Shown here: piece by piece, positions 19,402-28,705 of the stretch
How the letters are laid out: each line of letters begins with the position of its first letter
How positions within the stretch are numbered: position 1 is the stretch's first letter
Source: Hydrogenophaga borbori
Lineage (GTDB): Bacteria; Pseudomonadota; Gammaproteobacteria; Burkholderiales; Burkholderiaceae_C
Direction: 5' to 3'
Assembly: GCF_003417535.1 (NCBI RefSeq)
Contig: NZ_QVLS01000003.1
Span: 62,001 to 126,000 of the forward strand
Length of the DNA: 64,000 nucleotides
The notes under the pieces: model-generated
What the model was told of the DNA's origin: nothing
Seen by the model: only the letters and a program-made list of their open reading frames with translations
Database searches by the model: none
Translations under genes and position numbers: made by a program

Positions 19402-20090
19402 GGCTGCACTCCTTGGCTGGCGGATCGCACGAAACGAACGGCTTGCTCGGCGCCAGGGCGGGCCTGGCCGGCGGTGGAGCAGCCGTCGAAGACCGGCGGC
19501 TCTTCCCAGGTCTGGTCGAGCGGCTCGTCCTCGGGCACGGCCACCGGCTCGGCGCGCTCGCCCGCGAGTTCGAGCGCGGCGGCCAGCACGCTGGCGTAGG
19601 GGCTGCCTTTCTTGAGCAGGGCGCTGAAGAGCGCCCGCAGGATATGGGCCGTCTCGGCCAGCAGCTCGCGCGCCTGCGCCGGCGGCTGCGTGGACGCGTA
19701 CTCGAGCAATACGCTCAGGTGGTCGGGCAGTTCGTCCTCGCGCAACAGCAGGCCGGCCTGCTCGTAGGTGCGGATGAGATCGATCATGGCCGGTCCGCGG
19801 TCGCGCGAATCGCCGTGCACGTGTTCGAACAGGTGCAGCGAGGTGCTTCGGCCACGGTCGAACAGCTCCACGAATTCGGCCTCCACCGCCAGCGCGGGCC
19901 GGCGCGCCAGGCGCGCCAGCAGGAGCTCGAGCTCGCCGCGGCGGGCCGCGGCGAGCGCGCCCTCGCCGGCCAGCGCCTGGGCCATGTCGGCGGCGTGGCC
20001 GCGCAAGGCCTCGTCGGGGTAACTCAGCAGGCGGGCCAGCACGCGCAAGGTGCGCGGGGCCGCGGGTGCGGGCGCAAAAGGGTTCTTCAT
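19398..20090 (-). CDS. narJ: Nitrate reductase molybdenum cofactor assembly chaperone
   Basis: Cytoplasmic chaperone of 230 residues that holds apo-NarGH until the cofactors are inserted. The all-helical TorD/NarJ fold is recognisable from RVLARLLSYPDEALRG near the start and the FVELFDRGRSTSLHLFEHVH segment, a family hallmark. It is not part of the mature enzyme. It begins 1 base after the narH stop codon and overlaps narI by 4 bases. The acidic C-terminus (VPEDEPLDQTWEEPPVF) is normal for NarJ. Confidence 0.95.
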   Translation of the reverse strand: MKNPFAPAPAAPRTLRVLARLLSYPDEALRGHAADMAQALAGEGALAAARRGELELLLARLARRPALAVEAEFVELFDRGRSTSLHLFEHVHGDSRDRGPAMIDLIRTYEQAGLLLREDELPDHLSVLLEYASTQPPAQARELLAETAHILRALFSALLKKGSPYASVLAAALELAGERAEPVAVPEDEPLDQTWEEPPVFDGCSTAGQARPGAEQAVRFVRSASQGVQP

Positions 20091-20091
20091 G

Positions 20092-21624
20092 TCAGATCTC
20101 CGCCTGGATGGGAATCGTGCGGCGCTTCTCGCTGCCGAACAGGCTGGTCTCGGTCACGCCCTCGCTGCAGCCATTGCCAAAGCTGAAGCCGCAGCCGCCC
20201 TTGACGTTGAACGCGTTCTCCGCGTACTCGCGGTGGGTGCCGGGAATGACGAAACGGTCCTCGTAGTTGGCGATGGCCATCACGCGGTACATGGCCTCCA
20301 CCTGCGCCACCGTGAGTCCCACCTGGTCAAGCACGCTCTGGTTGAGCACGCCATCGACGTGCTTGCTGCGCTGGTAGGCGCGCAGGGCCAGCAGCCGCTC
20401 GAGCGCGCGCGCCACGGGCTGCGTGTCGCCAGCCGTGAGCAGGTTGGCCAGGTACTTGAGCGGGATGCGCAGCTGCGAGACGTCGGGGATCTCCCCGTTG
20501 ATGCCCAGCTGGCCGGCGTTGGCGGCGGCCGTGATGGGCGACAGCGGCGGCACGTACCAGACCATGGGCAGGGTGCGGTACTCGGGGTGCAGCGGCAGGG
20601 CCACCTGCCACCGCACCGCCATCTGGTACACCGGGCTGTGGCGCGCCGCCTCCAGCCAGGCCTCGGGAATGCCGTCGGCGCGGGCCTGCTCGATCACGGC
20701 CGGGTCGTTCGGGTCGAGAAAGATGTCGAGCTGCGAGCGGTAGAGGTCGATCTCCTGCTCGGCGCTGGCCGCTTCGGCGATGCGGTCGGCGTCGTAGAGC
20801 AGAACGCCGAGGTAGCGGATGCGGCCCACGCAGGTTTCGCTGCACACCGTGGGCTGGCCGGCCTCGATGCGCGGATAGCAGAAGGTGCACTTCTCGGCCT
20901 TGCCGCTTTTCCAGTTGTAGTAGATCTTCTTGTACGGGCAGCCGCTCACGCACATGCGCCAGCCGCGGCACTTGTCCTGGTCGATCAGCACGATGCCGTC
21001 TTCCTCGCGCTTGTAGATCGAGCCCGAGGGGCAGGAGGCCACGCAGGCGGGGTTCAGGCAGTGCTCGCACAGGCGCGGCAGGTACATCATGAAGGTGTTC
21101 TCGAACTCGCCCACCATGGCCTTCTGCGCGTCGAGGAAGCCGTCGAGGTTGGGGTCCTTGCTGCGTTTGGCGAACTCGCCACCCAGGATCTCCTCCCAGT
21201 TGGGGCCCCACTCGATCTTCTCCATGCGCTGGCCGGTGATGAGCGAGCGCGGCCGTGCCGTCGGCGCGTGCCGCATCTCGGGCGCGGATTGCAGGTGGTC
21301 GTAGTCGAAGGTGTAGGGCTCGTAGTAGTCGTCGATCTGCGGCAGGTTCGGGTTGGCGAAGATCTTCATCAGCAGCGACCACCGGCCGCCCTGGCGCGGC
21401 TCGATGCCGCCGTCGGCGCGGCGCACCCAGCCGCCCTTCCAGCGGTCCTGGTTCTCCCATTCCTTGGGGTAGCCGATGCCGGGCTTGCTCTCCACGTTGT
21501 TGAACCAGGCGTACTCGACGCCGGGCCGCGTGGTCCATACGTTCTTGCAAGTGACGGAGCAGGTGTGGCAACCGATGCACTTGTCCAGGTTCAGCACCAT
21601 GCCGATCTGTGCGCGCACTTTCAT
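20092..21624 (-). CDS. narH: Respiratory nitrate reductase beta subunit
   Basis: Iron-sulfur electron-transfer subunit of 510 residues carrying one [3Fe-4S] and three [4Fe-4S] clusters between NarI and NarG. All four Cys groups are visible: KCIGCHTCSVTCKN near residue 16, CEHCLNPACVASCPSG, CRGWRMCVSGCPYKK (Trp in place of one Cys, as expected for the 3Fe cluster) and CTFCYPRIEAGQPTVCSETC. The ATG overlaps the stop of the small cupin gene by 4 bases rather than following narG directly. Confidence 0.96.
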   Translation of the reverse strand: MKVRAQIGMVLNLDKCIGCHTCSVTCKNVWTTRPGVEYAWFNNVESKPGIGYPKEWENQDRWKGGWVRRADGGIEPRQGGRWSLLMKIFANPNLPQIDDYYEPYTFDYDHLQSAPEMRHAPTARPRSLITGQRMEKIEWGPNWEEILGGEFAKRSKDPNLDGFLDAQKAMVGEFENTFMMYLPRLCEHCLNPACVASCPSGSIYKREEDGIVLIDQDKCRGWRMCVSGCPYKKIYYNWKSGKAEKCTFCYPRIEAGQPTVCSETCVGRIRYLGVLLYDADRIAEAASAEQEIDLYRSQLDIFLDPNDPAVIEQARADGIPEAWLEAARHSPVYQMAVRWQVALPLHPEYRTLPMVWYVPPLSPITAAANAGQLGINGEIPDVSQLRIPLKYLANLLTAGDTQPVARALERLLALRAYQRSKHVDGVLNQSVLDQVGLTVAQVEAMYRVMAIANYEDRFVIPGTHREYAENAFNVKGGCGFSFGNGCSEGVTETSLFGSEKRRTIPIQAEI

Positions 21625-21983
21625 GCTTGTTCTCCTGGGGCGGGGGGTTCGTGGGTGTCGACGCCGAACAGCGTCACCAGGGCCGAGCAGGCCTCGAAGG
21701 CGCGCACGGCATGCTCTTCATCGGGAGGTAGGTGGCACAGGTCGCCCGCGCCCAGCACGAGCCGGCGGCCCATGGCCTCGAACTCGAAGCGGCCTTCCAG
21801 GCACTGGATGACCATGCGGTCGCGCACGCGATGCGGCGCGAGCACCTGACCGGCCGTGAGCACCAGCCGGAAGATCTGCAGGCCACGGTCGCGCACCAGG
21901 GTGCGCGACGAGGAAGCGGCCAGCGCCGGGCCCAGAGGGCCGGCGGCAATCACCTCGGCGGCGGCGGCGTGGGGCAAAGCCAT
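21621..21983 (-). CDS. Small cupin-domain protein inserted between narG and narH
   Basis: Protein of 120 residues with a single cupin barrel: GQVLAPHRVRDRMVIQCLEG resembles cupin motif 1 and GAGDLCHLPPDEEHAV motif 2. Of the usual metal ligands, one His of motif 1 and the His of motif 2 remain, while the second His of motif 1 is replaced, so metal binding is doubtful. It starts 18 bases after narG and overlaps narH by 4 bases (ATGA), so it is translated within the nar operon. narG and narH are normally adjacent. Codon use is like that of its neighbours. Possible roles are a sensor or assembly helper; nothing more can be claimed. Confidence 0.85.
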   Translation of the reverse strand: MALPHAAAAEVIAAGPLGPALAASSSRTLVRDRGLQIFRLVLTAGQVLAPHRVRDRMVIQCLEGRFEFEAMGRRLVLGAGDLCHLPPDEEHAVRAFEACSALVTLFGVDTHEPPAPGEQA

Positions 21984-22001
21984 GGGGTGCTCCCGCCGCG
22001 T

Positions 22002-25000
22002 TCAGGGGTTTTCGCCCTGGGCCTGATAGGCGCGGGCCAGGTGATCGTCGCGCGGCGTGTCGAGCCAGTCCACCCGGCGCATCTTGCGCACCACCACGAA
22101 CTCGTCGCGGTTGGTGCCGATGGTGCCGTAGTAGTTGAAGCCGTAGCTGAGCTGCGCGTAGCCACCGATCATGTGGGTGGGCTTGAGCACGATGCGCGTG
22201 ACCGAGTTGTGGATGCCGCCGCGCACGCCGGTGATCTCCGAGCCGGGCGTGTTGATGATCTTCTCCTGCGAGTGGTACATCATCACCATGCCGGGGTTGA
22301 CGCGCTGGCTGACCACCGCGCGCGCGGCCACCGCGCCATTCACGTTGAACAGCTCGACCCAGTCGTTGTCCACGATGCCGGCGCGTTGCGCGTCGGTCTC
22401 GCTGAGCCAGATCACCGTGCCCCCGCGGTTGAGCGTGAGCATGATCAGGTTGTCGCTGTAGGTGCTGTGGATGCCCCACTTCTGGTGCGGCGTGATGAAG
22501 TTCAGCACGATTTCGGTGTGGCCATTGGGCTGGCGGCCCTGCACCGCGTCGGTGGTCTTGAGGTCCACCGGCGGGCGGTAGCTGCTGAAGCCCTCGCCAA
22601 AGGCGATCATCCAGGGGTGGTCCTGGTAGAACTGCTGGCGCCCGGTGAGCGTGCGCCAGGGGATCAGCTCGTGCACGTTGGTGTAGCCCGCGTTGTAGGA
22701 CACGGTTTCGCTCTCGATGCCGCTCCAGGTCGGTGAGCTGATGATCTTGCGCGGCTGCGCCTGGATGTCGCGGAAGCGGATCTTCTCGTCCTCGCGGTAC
22801 AGCGCCAGGTGCCGGTGGTCCCGCCCGGTGGCCTTGCCCAGCGCCTCCCAGGCCTTCACGGCCACGTGGCCGTTGGTCTCGGGCGCGAGCTGCAGGATCA
22901 CCTCGCAGGCGTCGATGTCGCTGACGATGCGCGGCAGGCCGTGCGTGGCCCCCGGCTCTTCGGTGGCGCCATTGAGCTGGCCGAGCTGCGTGACCTCCTG
23001 TTCGGTTTTCCAGCCGATCCCCTTGCCGCCATTGCCCAGCTGGTTCATGAGTGGCCCCAGCGCGGTGAAGCGCTTGAACACGTTGGGGTAGTCGCGCTCG
23101 ACCACGGCGATCTGCGGCGCGGTCTTGCCCGCGATGAGATCGCACTCGCCCTTCTTCCACTCCTTCACCTCGAAGGGCTGGGCCAGCTCGGCCGGGCTGT
23201 CGTGCATCAGCGGCGTGAGCACCACGTCCTTCTCCACACCGAGGTGGCCCACGCAGACCTCGCTGAAGGCCTTGGCGAAACCCTTGTAGATATCCCAGTC
23301 GCTGCGGCTTTGCCACACCGGGTCCACGGCGGCCGACAGGGGGTGGATGAAGGGGTGCATGTCGCTGGTGTTGAGGTCGTTCTTCTCGTACCAGCTCGCG
23401 GTCGGCAGCACCACGTCGCTGTACAGGCAGGTGGTGCTCATGCGGAAGTCGAGTGTGACCAGCAGGTCGAGCTTGCCCTCGGGGGCTGTGTCGTGCCAGC
23501 GCACCTCGGCGGGTTTCGCGGCGTCCGGGCCCAGGTCGGCGCCCTGCACGCCGTGCTGCGTGCCCAGCAGGTGGCGGCAGAAGTACTCGTGGCCCTTGCC
23601 GCTGGAGCCCAGCAGGTTGGAGCGCCACACAAAGAGATTGCGTGGCCAGTTCTGCGGGGCGTCCGGGTCCTCGCAGCTCATCTCCAGCGTGCCGTCCTGG
23701 AGCGCCTTGACGACGTAGTCCTTGGGGTCCATGCCCGCGGCCGTGGCGTCTGCCACCACCTGCAGCGGGTTGGTCTTGAGCTGCGGCGCGCTGGGCAGCC
23801 AGCCCATGCGCTCGGCGCGCACGTTGTAGTCGATCATGCTGCCGCCCCAGGCGGCCTTGTCGGCCAGGGGGCTCACGATCTCCCCGAGGTCGAGTTTTTC
23901 GTAACGCCACTGGTCGGTGTGGGCGTAGAAGAAGCTGGTGCTGTTCTGCTGGCGCGGCGGTCGGATCCAGTCGAGCGCGAAGGCCAGCGCGGTCCAGCCG
24001 GTCTGCGGGCGCAGCTTCTCCTGGCCCACGTAGTGCGCCCAGCCGCCCCCGCTCTGGCCGATGCAGCCGCACATCATGAGCAGGTTGATCACGCCGCGGT
24101 AGTTCATGTCGGCGTGGTACCAGTGATTCATGGCCGCGCCGATGATGACCATGGACTTGCCCTGGGTCTTGTCGGCGTTGTCGGCAAACTGCGTGGCCAC
24201 GGTGATCACCTGCTCGCGCGGCACGCCGGTGATGCGCTCCTGCCAGGCCGGCGTGTAGGGTGCGTCCTCGTCGAACGACGCCGCGCCGCTGCCCAGGCCG
24301 CGGTCGATGCCGTACTGCGCGACCTGCAGATCGAACACGGTGGCCACGAGCGCGTGGCGCTCTTCACCGGCCTTGCCCAGGCGCAGGCGCACCGCGGGCA
24401 CGCGCGCCAGGTTCACCGCCCCGGCCGAGTCATTGCCCGCGAAATGCGGCGAGGCCTGGCCGCCGAAGTAGGGAAAGCCCACGTCGACCACCTCGTGCGC
24501 CTGCTCGCCGTCCTCCAGAACCGAGAGCTTCAGGCGAACCTCGGCGCCATGGCGCGCCTCCTTGTTCTCCAGGTTCCAGCGGCCGGCGTCGTCCCGGCCC
24601 TCGGGGCCCCAGCGAAAGCCGATGCTGCCCTGCGGCAGCACGGCGCGGCCATCGGCATCGAAGGCCACGGTCTTCCATTCCGGGTGGTTCTTCTGGCCCA
24701 GGCGGCCGTTGAAGTCGCTGGCGCGCAGGTAGCGGTCGGGCACCTGCACCACGCGGCCGTCGGGCAGGGTCTTGTCCTTGAGCACCACCAGCATGGGCAG
24801 GTCGGTGTAGCGGCGCGCGTAGTGGTCGAAGTAGCTCGAGCGGGGGCCGTTCTCGGGGAAGTAGAAGCGCTTGAGCACCACATGGCCCATGGCCATGGCC
24901 AGCGCCGCGTCCGTGCCCTGCTTGGGGTGCAGCCACAGGTCGGCGAGCTTGGCGACCTCGGAGTAGTCGGGCGTGACGGCCACCGTCTTGGCGCCCTTGT

Positions 25001-25817
25001 AGCGCACCTCGGTGAAGAAGTGCGCGTCGGGCGTGCGCGTCTGCGGCACGTTGGAGCCCCAGGCGATGATGTACGAACTGTTGTACCAGTCGGCCGATTC
25101 GGGCACGTCGGTCTGTTCGCCCCAGACCTGCGGGCTCGCCGGCGGCAGGTCGCAGTACCAGTCGTAGAAGCTCATGCACACGCCACCGATGAGGGAGAGG
25201 TAGCGTGAGCCCGCGGCGTAGCTGACCATGCTCATGGCCGGGATGGGCGAGAAGCCGATGATGCGGTCGGGCCCGTGCCGCTGGATGGTGTAAACGTTGG
25301 CCGCGGCCACGAGCTGGTTGACCTCGTCCCAACTGCTGCGCACGAAGCCGCCCATGCCGCGCACCTGCTGGTAGTCGCGCCGCGCCTCGGGGTTCTCGAC
25401 GATGGAGGCCCAGGCGGCCACCGGGTCCTTCGCCACCGCCAGCGCGGCGCGCCAGCGCTGCAGCAGCCGCCCGCGCACCATGGGGTACTTCACGCGGTTG
25501 GCGCTGTAGAGGTACCAGGAGTAGGAGGCCCCGCGCGCGCAGCCGCGCGGCTCGTGATTGGGCATGTCCCAGCGCGTGCGCGGGTAGTCGGTCTGCTGCG
25601 TCTCCCAGGTGACGATGCCGCCCTTGACGTAGATCTTCCAGGAGCAGCTGCCGGTGCAGTTCACGCCGTGCGTGCTGCGCACGATCTTGTCGTGCGCCCA
25701 GCGGTTGCGGTAGGCGTCCTCCCAGGTGCGGTCTTCGTTGGTGACCTGCCCATGCCCGTCGGCGAAGGACTCGCGCGGCAGCTTGAAATGCATCAGGCGG
25801 TCGAGGAAATGGCTCAT
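22002..25817 (-). CDS. narG: Respiratory nitrate reductase alpha subunit
   Basis: Catalytic molybdo-bis-MGD subunit reducing nitrate to nitrite in the cytoplasm; 1271 residues. The N-terminal cluster site has His50, Cys54, Cys58 and Cys93, the same positions as in E. coli. The molybdenum ligand region YCDLPPASP carries Asp223. The start MSHFLDRLMHFK is the family start; an 88-codon open extension upstream was rejected because it overlaps narK2. There is no Tat signal, as expected for membrane-bound Nar facing the cytoplasm. It is followed by the cupin gene, then narHJI. Confidence 0.97.
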   Translation of the reverse strand: MSHFLDRLMHFKLPRESFADGHGQVTNEDRTWEDAYRNRWAHDKIVRSTHGVNCTGSCSWKIYVKGGIVTWETQQTDYPRTRWDMPNHEPRGCARGASYSWYLYSANRVKYPMVRGRLLQRWRAALAVAKDPVAAWASIVENPEARRDYQQVRGMGGFVRSSWDEVNQLVAAANVYTIQRHGPDRIIGFSPIPAMSMVSYAAGSRYLSLIGGVCMSFYDWYCDLPPASPQVWGEQTDVPESADWYNSSYIIAWGSNVPQTRTPDAHFFTEVRYKGAKTVAVTPDYSEVAKLADLWLHPKQGTDAALAMAMGHVVLKRFYFPENGPRSSYFDHYARRYTDLPMLVVLKDKTLPDGRVVQVPDRYLRASDFNGRLGQKNHPEWKTVAFDADGRAVLPQGSIGFRWGPEGRDDAGRWNLENKEARHGAEVRLKLSVLEDGEQAHEVVDVGFPYFGGQASPHFAGNDSAGAVNLARVPAVRLRLGKAGEERHALVATVFDLQVAQYGIDRGLGSGAASFDEDAPYTPAWQERITGVPREQVITVATQFADNADKTQGKSMVIIGAAMNHWYHADMNYRGVINLLMMCGCIGQSGGGWAHYVGQEKLRPQTGWTALAFALDWIRPPRQQNSTSFFYAHTDQWRYEKLDLGEIVSPLADKAAWGGSMIDYNVRAERMGWLPSAPQLKTNPLQVVADATAAGMDPKDYVVKALQDGTLEMSCEDPDAPQNWPRNLFVWRSNLLGSSGKGHEYFCRHLLGTQHGVQGADLGPDAAKPAEVRWHDTAPEGKLDLLVTLDFRMSTTCLYSDVVLPTASWYEKNDLNTSDMHPFIHPLSAAVDPVWQSRSDWDIYKGFAKAFSEVCVGHLGVEKDVVLTPLMHDSPAELAQPFEVKEWKKGECDLIAGKTAPQIAVVERDYPNVFKRFTALGPLMNQLGNGGKGIGWKTEQEVTQLGQLNGATEEPGATHGLPRIVSDIDACEVILQLAPETNGHVAVKAWEALGKATGRDHRHLALYREDEKIRFRDIQAQPRKIISSPTWSGIESETVSYNAGYTNVHELIPWRTLTGRQQFYQDHPWMIAFGEGFSSYRPPVDLKTTDAVQGRQPNGHTEIVLNFITPHQKWGIHSTYSDNLIMLTLNRGGTVIWLSETDAQRAGIVDNDWVELFNVNGAVAARAVVSQRVNPGMVMMYHSQEKIINTPGSEITGVRGGIHNSVTRIVLKPTHMIGGYAQLSYGFNYYGTIGTNRDEFVVVRKMRRVDWLDTPRDDHLARAYQAQGENP

Positions 25818-25842
25818 GTCGGACTCCTTGGTTCCCGGGGCA

Positions 25843-27255
25843 TCAGCAGGGCATGGGCGCGTTGCGGCGGCTGTACTGCCACCAGGTGATCGCGATGCAC
25901 AGCAGATAGAACACGATGAAGAGGTAGAGCGCGGCCTCGGGTCCGCCGGTAAGGGTGATCGAGGTGCCGTAGCTCTTGGGGATGAAGAAGCCGCCGTAGG
26001 CGGCCATGGCGGCGGTGAAGCCCAGCGCGGCCGCGCCCTCGGTGTTGCCTTCGCGCGTGGCGCGCGCCACGGCCTCGGCATCGCGCGGGTCGACGCCCTT
26101 GAGCGCCTGGTTCAGGAAGATCACCGGGATCATGCGGAAGGTGGACCCGTTGCCGATGCCGGTGGTGAGGAAGAGCACCAGGAACATCAGGAAGAAACCC
26201 GTGAAGTGGCCGCCGGCGCCCTGCCTGGGCAGGAACAGCAGCACCCCGCCCACGGCCAGGGCCATCACCACGAAGTTCCAAAAGCTCACGCGCGCGCCAC
26301 CCAGCTTGTCGGCCAGCCAGCCGCCGAACGGCCGCACCAGGGCGCCCACCAGCGGGCCGAGCCAGGCGTAGGCCAGCGGGTTGACGCCCGGGAACTGGCT
26401 CTTGATCAGCAGCGGAAAGCCGGCGGCATAGCCGATGAATGAGCCGAAGGTGCCCAGGTAGAGCACGCACATCAGCCAGTTGTGCTTGCGCCGGAAGATC
26501 GCGGCCTGCGCGGCGAAGGAAGCCTTGGCGTCGGCGATGTCGTTCATGCCGAACCAGGCCGCCAGCGAGGCCAGCGCGATCCAGGGCACCCAGATGAAGG
26601 CGGCGTTCTGCGTCCAGACCTGCACCGTGGCGCTGTTCTTCACGATGGTCTGGGCCTCGCCGCCGAAGATGCCGAAGATGCCCGCCGTCACCACCAGCGG
26701 GCTGAGGAACTGCACCACCGACACGCCCAGGTTGCCCAGGCCGGCGTTCACGCCCAGCGCCGAGCCCTTGCGCTCCTTGGGAAAGAAGAAGCTGATGTTG
26801 GCCATGCTGGAACTGAAGTTGCCGCCGCCGAAGCCACACAGCAGGGCCAGCACCAGCATGGTGGCGTAGGGTGTGGTGTTGTCCTGCACCGCGACGCCGA
26901 TGCCGATCGCGGGGATCAGCAGCAGGGCGGTGGAGATGGCCGTCCAGCGGCGCCCGCCGAAGATGGGCACCATGAAGGAATAGAAGATGCGCAGCGTGGC
27001 GCCCGACAGGGCCGGCGCCGCCGCCAGCCAGAACAGCTGGTCGGTCGAGTAGTTGAAGCCCAGCGCCGGCAGGCTGACGGCGACCACGCTCCAGACCTGC
27101 CAGATGGCGAAGGCCAGGAACAGCGCGGGCACGCTGATCCACAGGTTGATCTTGGCGATGGCTTCGCCTTCGCGTTCCCAGAAGGCCTTGTCTTCGGGTG
27201 TCCAGATGGTGAGGACGCGGCCGGTGGGGGCCGTCGCCCGGGTGCTGGTGCTCAT
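25843..27255 (-). CDS. narK2: Nitrate/nitrite antiporter, NarK2 type
   Basis: MFS carrier of 470 residues with 12 or more membrane segments. It has the NNP signature regions GFGGGNFSSSMANISFFFP and GNLGVSVVQF, in which glycines and Arg/Lys line the substrate path. A roughly 35-residue cytoplasmic N-terminus (WTPEDKAFWEREGEAIAK) is typical of the NarK2 branch, thought to exchange nitrate for nitrite. It lies 25 bases upstream of narG and 21 bases downstream of narK1. The tandem arrangement is well known from denitrifying beta- and gammaproteobacteria, where the two are sometimes fused. Confidence 0.93.
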   Translation of the reverse strand: MSTSTRATAPTGRVLTIWTPEDKAFWEREGEAIAKINLWISVPALFLAFAIWQVWSVVAVSLPALGFNYSTDQLFWLAAAPALSGATLRIFYSFMVPIFGGRRWTAISTALLLIPAIGIGVAVQDNTTPYATMLVLALLCGFGGGNFSSSMANISFFFPKERKGSALGVNAGLGNLGVSVVQFLSPLVVTAGIFGIFGGEAQTIVKNSATVQVWTQNAAFIWVPWIALASLAAWFGMNDIADAKASFAAQAAIFRRKHNWLMCVLYLGTFGSFIGYAAGFPLLIKSQFPGVNPLAYAWLGPLVGALVRPFGGWLADKLGGARVSFWNFVVMALAVGGVLLFLPRQGAGGHFTGFFLMFLVLFLTTGIGNGSTFRMIPVIFLNQALKGVDPRDAEAVARATREGNTEGAAALGFTAAMAAYGGFFIPKSYGTSITLTGGPEAALYLFIVFYLLCIAITWWQYSRRNAPMPC

Positions 27256-27276
27256 GGGCTTCTCCTGGAGGGGCGC

Positions 27277-28548
27277 TCAGTGCGCGGGCGAAGGCTCGGC
27301 GGACCCCGCGCCGCGCAGGACGTCGGTGCGGCGCACCTCGGTCCAGTACATCCAGATCAGCGACACCCACACCACCCCATAGAGCAGCATGAAGGCGCTG
27401 GAGCGGATGCCGGTGAGGTCGAGCAGCAGGCCGAACAGGATGGGCAGCACGAAGCCGCCCAGGCCGCCGGCCAGGCCGACGATGCCGCTGATGGCGCCGA
27501 TGTTGGTGGGGTAGTCGTCGGCGATGTACTTGAAGACGCTGGCCTTGCCGAAGGCGAAGGCGACGCCCAGAACGGCCATCAGCGCGGTGAAGGCATAGAC
27601 GTTGAGGCCGATGGTGAAGGTGCGCGGGCCGTCGACGGCGCTGACGGTGAACTGCGTTTTCGGGTAGCTCAGCAGGAACAGGCAGACCCAGCTCACCCAC
27701 AGCACCCACCAGGTGACCTTGTGGGCGCCGTACCGGTCGCTGAGCACGCCGCCGACCGCACGCAGCACACCGCCAGGCAGCGAGAAGCAGGCCGCCAGCA
27801 GCGCGGCCAGGCGGATGTCCAGGCCGTACTCGCCGATGTAGTACTGCACCATCCACAGCGCCAGCGCCACGTAGCCGCCGAAGACGATGCTGTAGTACTG
27901 GCAGTACTTGAGGACCCGGCGGTCCTTGAGCGCCTTGAGCTGCTGCGCAAAGCCCGCCTGGCTGGGCACGAGGTGCGCCGGGTCGCTGTGGCTGAACAGC
28001 CAGAACAGCAGCACGGTGCCGGCCATGATGGCCGCGTACACCTGCGGCACCATCTGCCAGCCGAAGGCCACCAGGATGACCGGCGCCACGAACTTGTTGA
28101 CCGCCGAGCCGCTGTTGCCGGCGCCGTACACCCCCATGGCCATGCCCTGCCGGTGCTTGGGAAACCAGCGCGCCACGTAGGGCGTGCCCACCGAGAAGGA
28201 GCCGCCGGCCAGGCCGACGAACAAGCCGATGGCCAGGAAGTGCCAGAACTGCGTGGCGTAGGCCATGAGCCAGATGGCGGGCACGGTGGCCGCCATCAGC
28301 AGCGTCATCACGGTGCGGCCGCCGTAGCGGTCGGTCCAGATGCCCAGCGGCACGCGCACCAGCGAGCCCGTCAGCACGGGCGTGGCCGTGAGCAGGCCGA
28401 ACTGCGTGGCGTTGAGATTCAGCATCTGCCGGATCGGGATGCCGATCACGCCGAACATCATCCACACCATGAAGCACACGGTGAAAGCCCATGTGCTCAC
28501 GATCAGCACGGACCAGGCTTGGCGGGTTCTTGCGGTGTCGCCGTTCAT
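27277..28548 (-). CDS. narK1: Nitrate/proton symporter, NarK1 type
   Basis: MFS carrier of 423 residues with 12 membrane segments. The nitrate signature GLAGGSFSVGTPYVARWFP and the second-half counterpart GIVGLAGGLGGFVLPILFG are clear. The short N-terminus and overall pattern fit the NarK1 branch, thought to import nitrate with protons at the start of nitrate respiration. The start MNGDTARTRQAW was chosen to match family length; the frame is open for 57 more codons upstream. It is the first gene of the nar operon. Confidence 0.93.
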   Translation of the reverse strand: MNGDTARTRQAWSVLIVSTWAFTVCFMVWMMFGVIGIPIRQMLNLNATQFGLLTATPVLTGSLVRVPLGIWTDRYGGRTVMTLLMAATVPAIWLMAYATQFWHFLAIGLFVGLAGGSFSVGTPYVARWFPKHRQGMAMGVYGAGNSGSAVNKFVAPVILVAFGWQMVPQVYAAIMAGTVLLFWLFSHSDPAHLVPSQAGFAQQLKALKDRRVLKYCQYYSIVFGGYVALALWMVQYYIGEYGLDIRLAALLAACFSLPGGVLRAVGGVLSDRYGAHKVTWWVLWVSWVCLFLLSYPKTQFTVSAVDGPRTFTIGLNVYAFTALMAVLGVAFAFGKASVFKYIADDYPTNIGAISGIVGLAGGLGGFVLPILFGLLLDLTGIRSSAFMLLYGVVWVSLIWMYWTEVRRTDVLRGAGSAEPSPAH

Positions 28549-28705
28549 GAGATCGCTCCCTTGACCATGCCGGACACTGTGCCGTCGCGGCGGCGCCCGC
28601 AACATCCTGCGCACGAGCGATGGGAGCCTCCCGGTGGAAGGACTCCGGCATCCTCCCAAAGAGCTATGTTCTGTCCACAGCGGCCCCGCGGGCCTAGGAT
28701 GCGCC
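28549..28705. promoter_or_regulatory. Divergent promoter region of the nar operon and hemerythrin gene
   Basis: This 157-base gap must hold the nar operon promoter. I see no convincing FNR box or NarL heptamer pair. The only clear symmetry is GGGAGCCTCCC at 28622-28632, about 75 bases before narK1. An AT-richer stretch (28658-28675, AAAGAGCTATGTTCTGTC) is the most likely RNA polymerase contact for the rightward gene. Confidence 0.35.

Noticed and set aside
22809..25208. Open frame of 799 codons on the plus strand opposite narG
   Set aside because: narG has all cofactor ligands on the other strand; this frame is only its mirror in a GC-rich genome.
28622..28632. GGGAGCCTCCC as a NarL or FNR site
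   Set aside because: It matches neither the TACYNMT heptamers of NarL nor TTGAT-N4-ATCAA of FNR; it was kept only as an unexplained palindrome.
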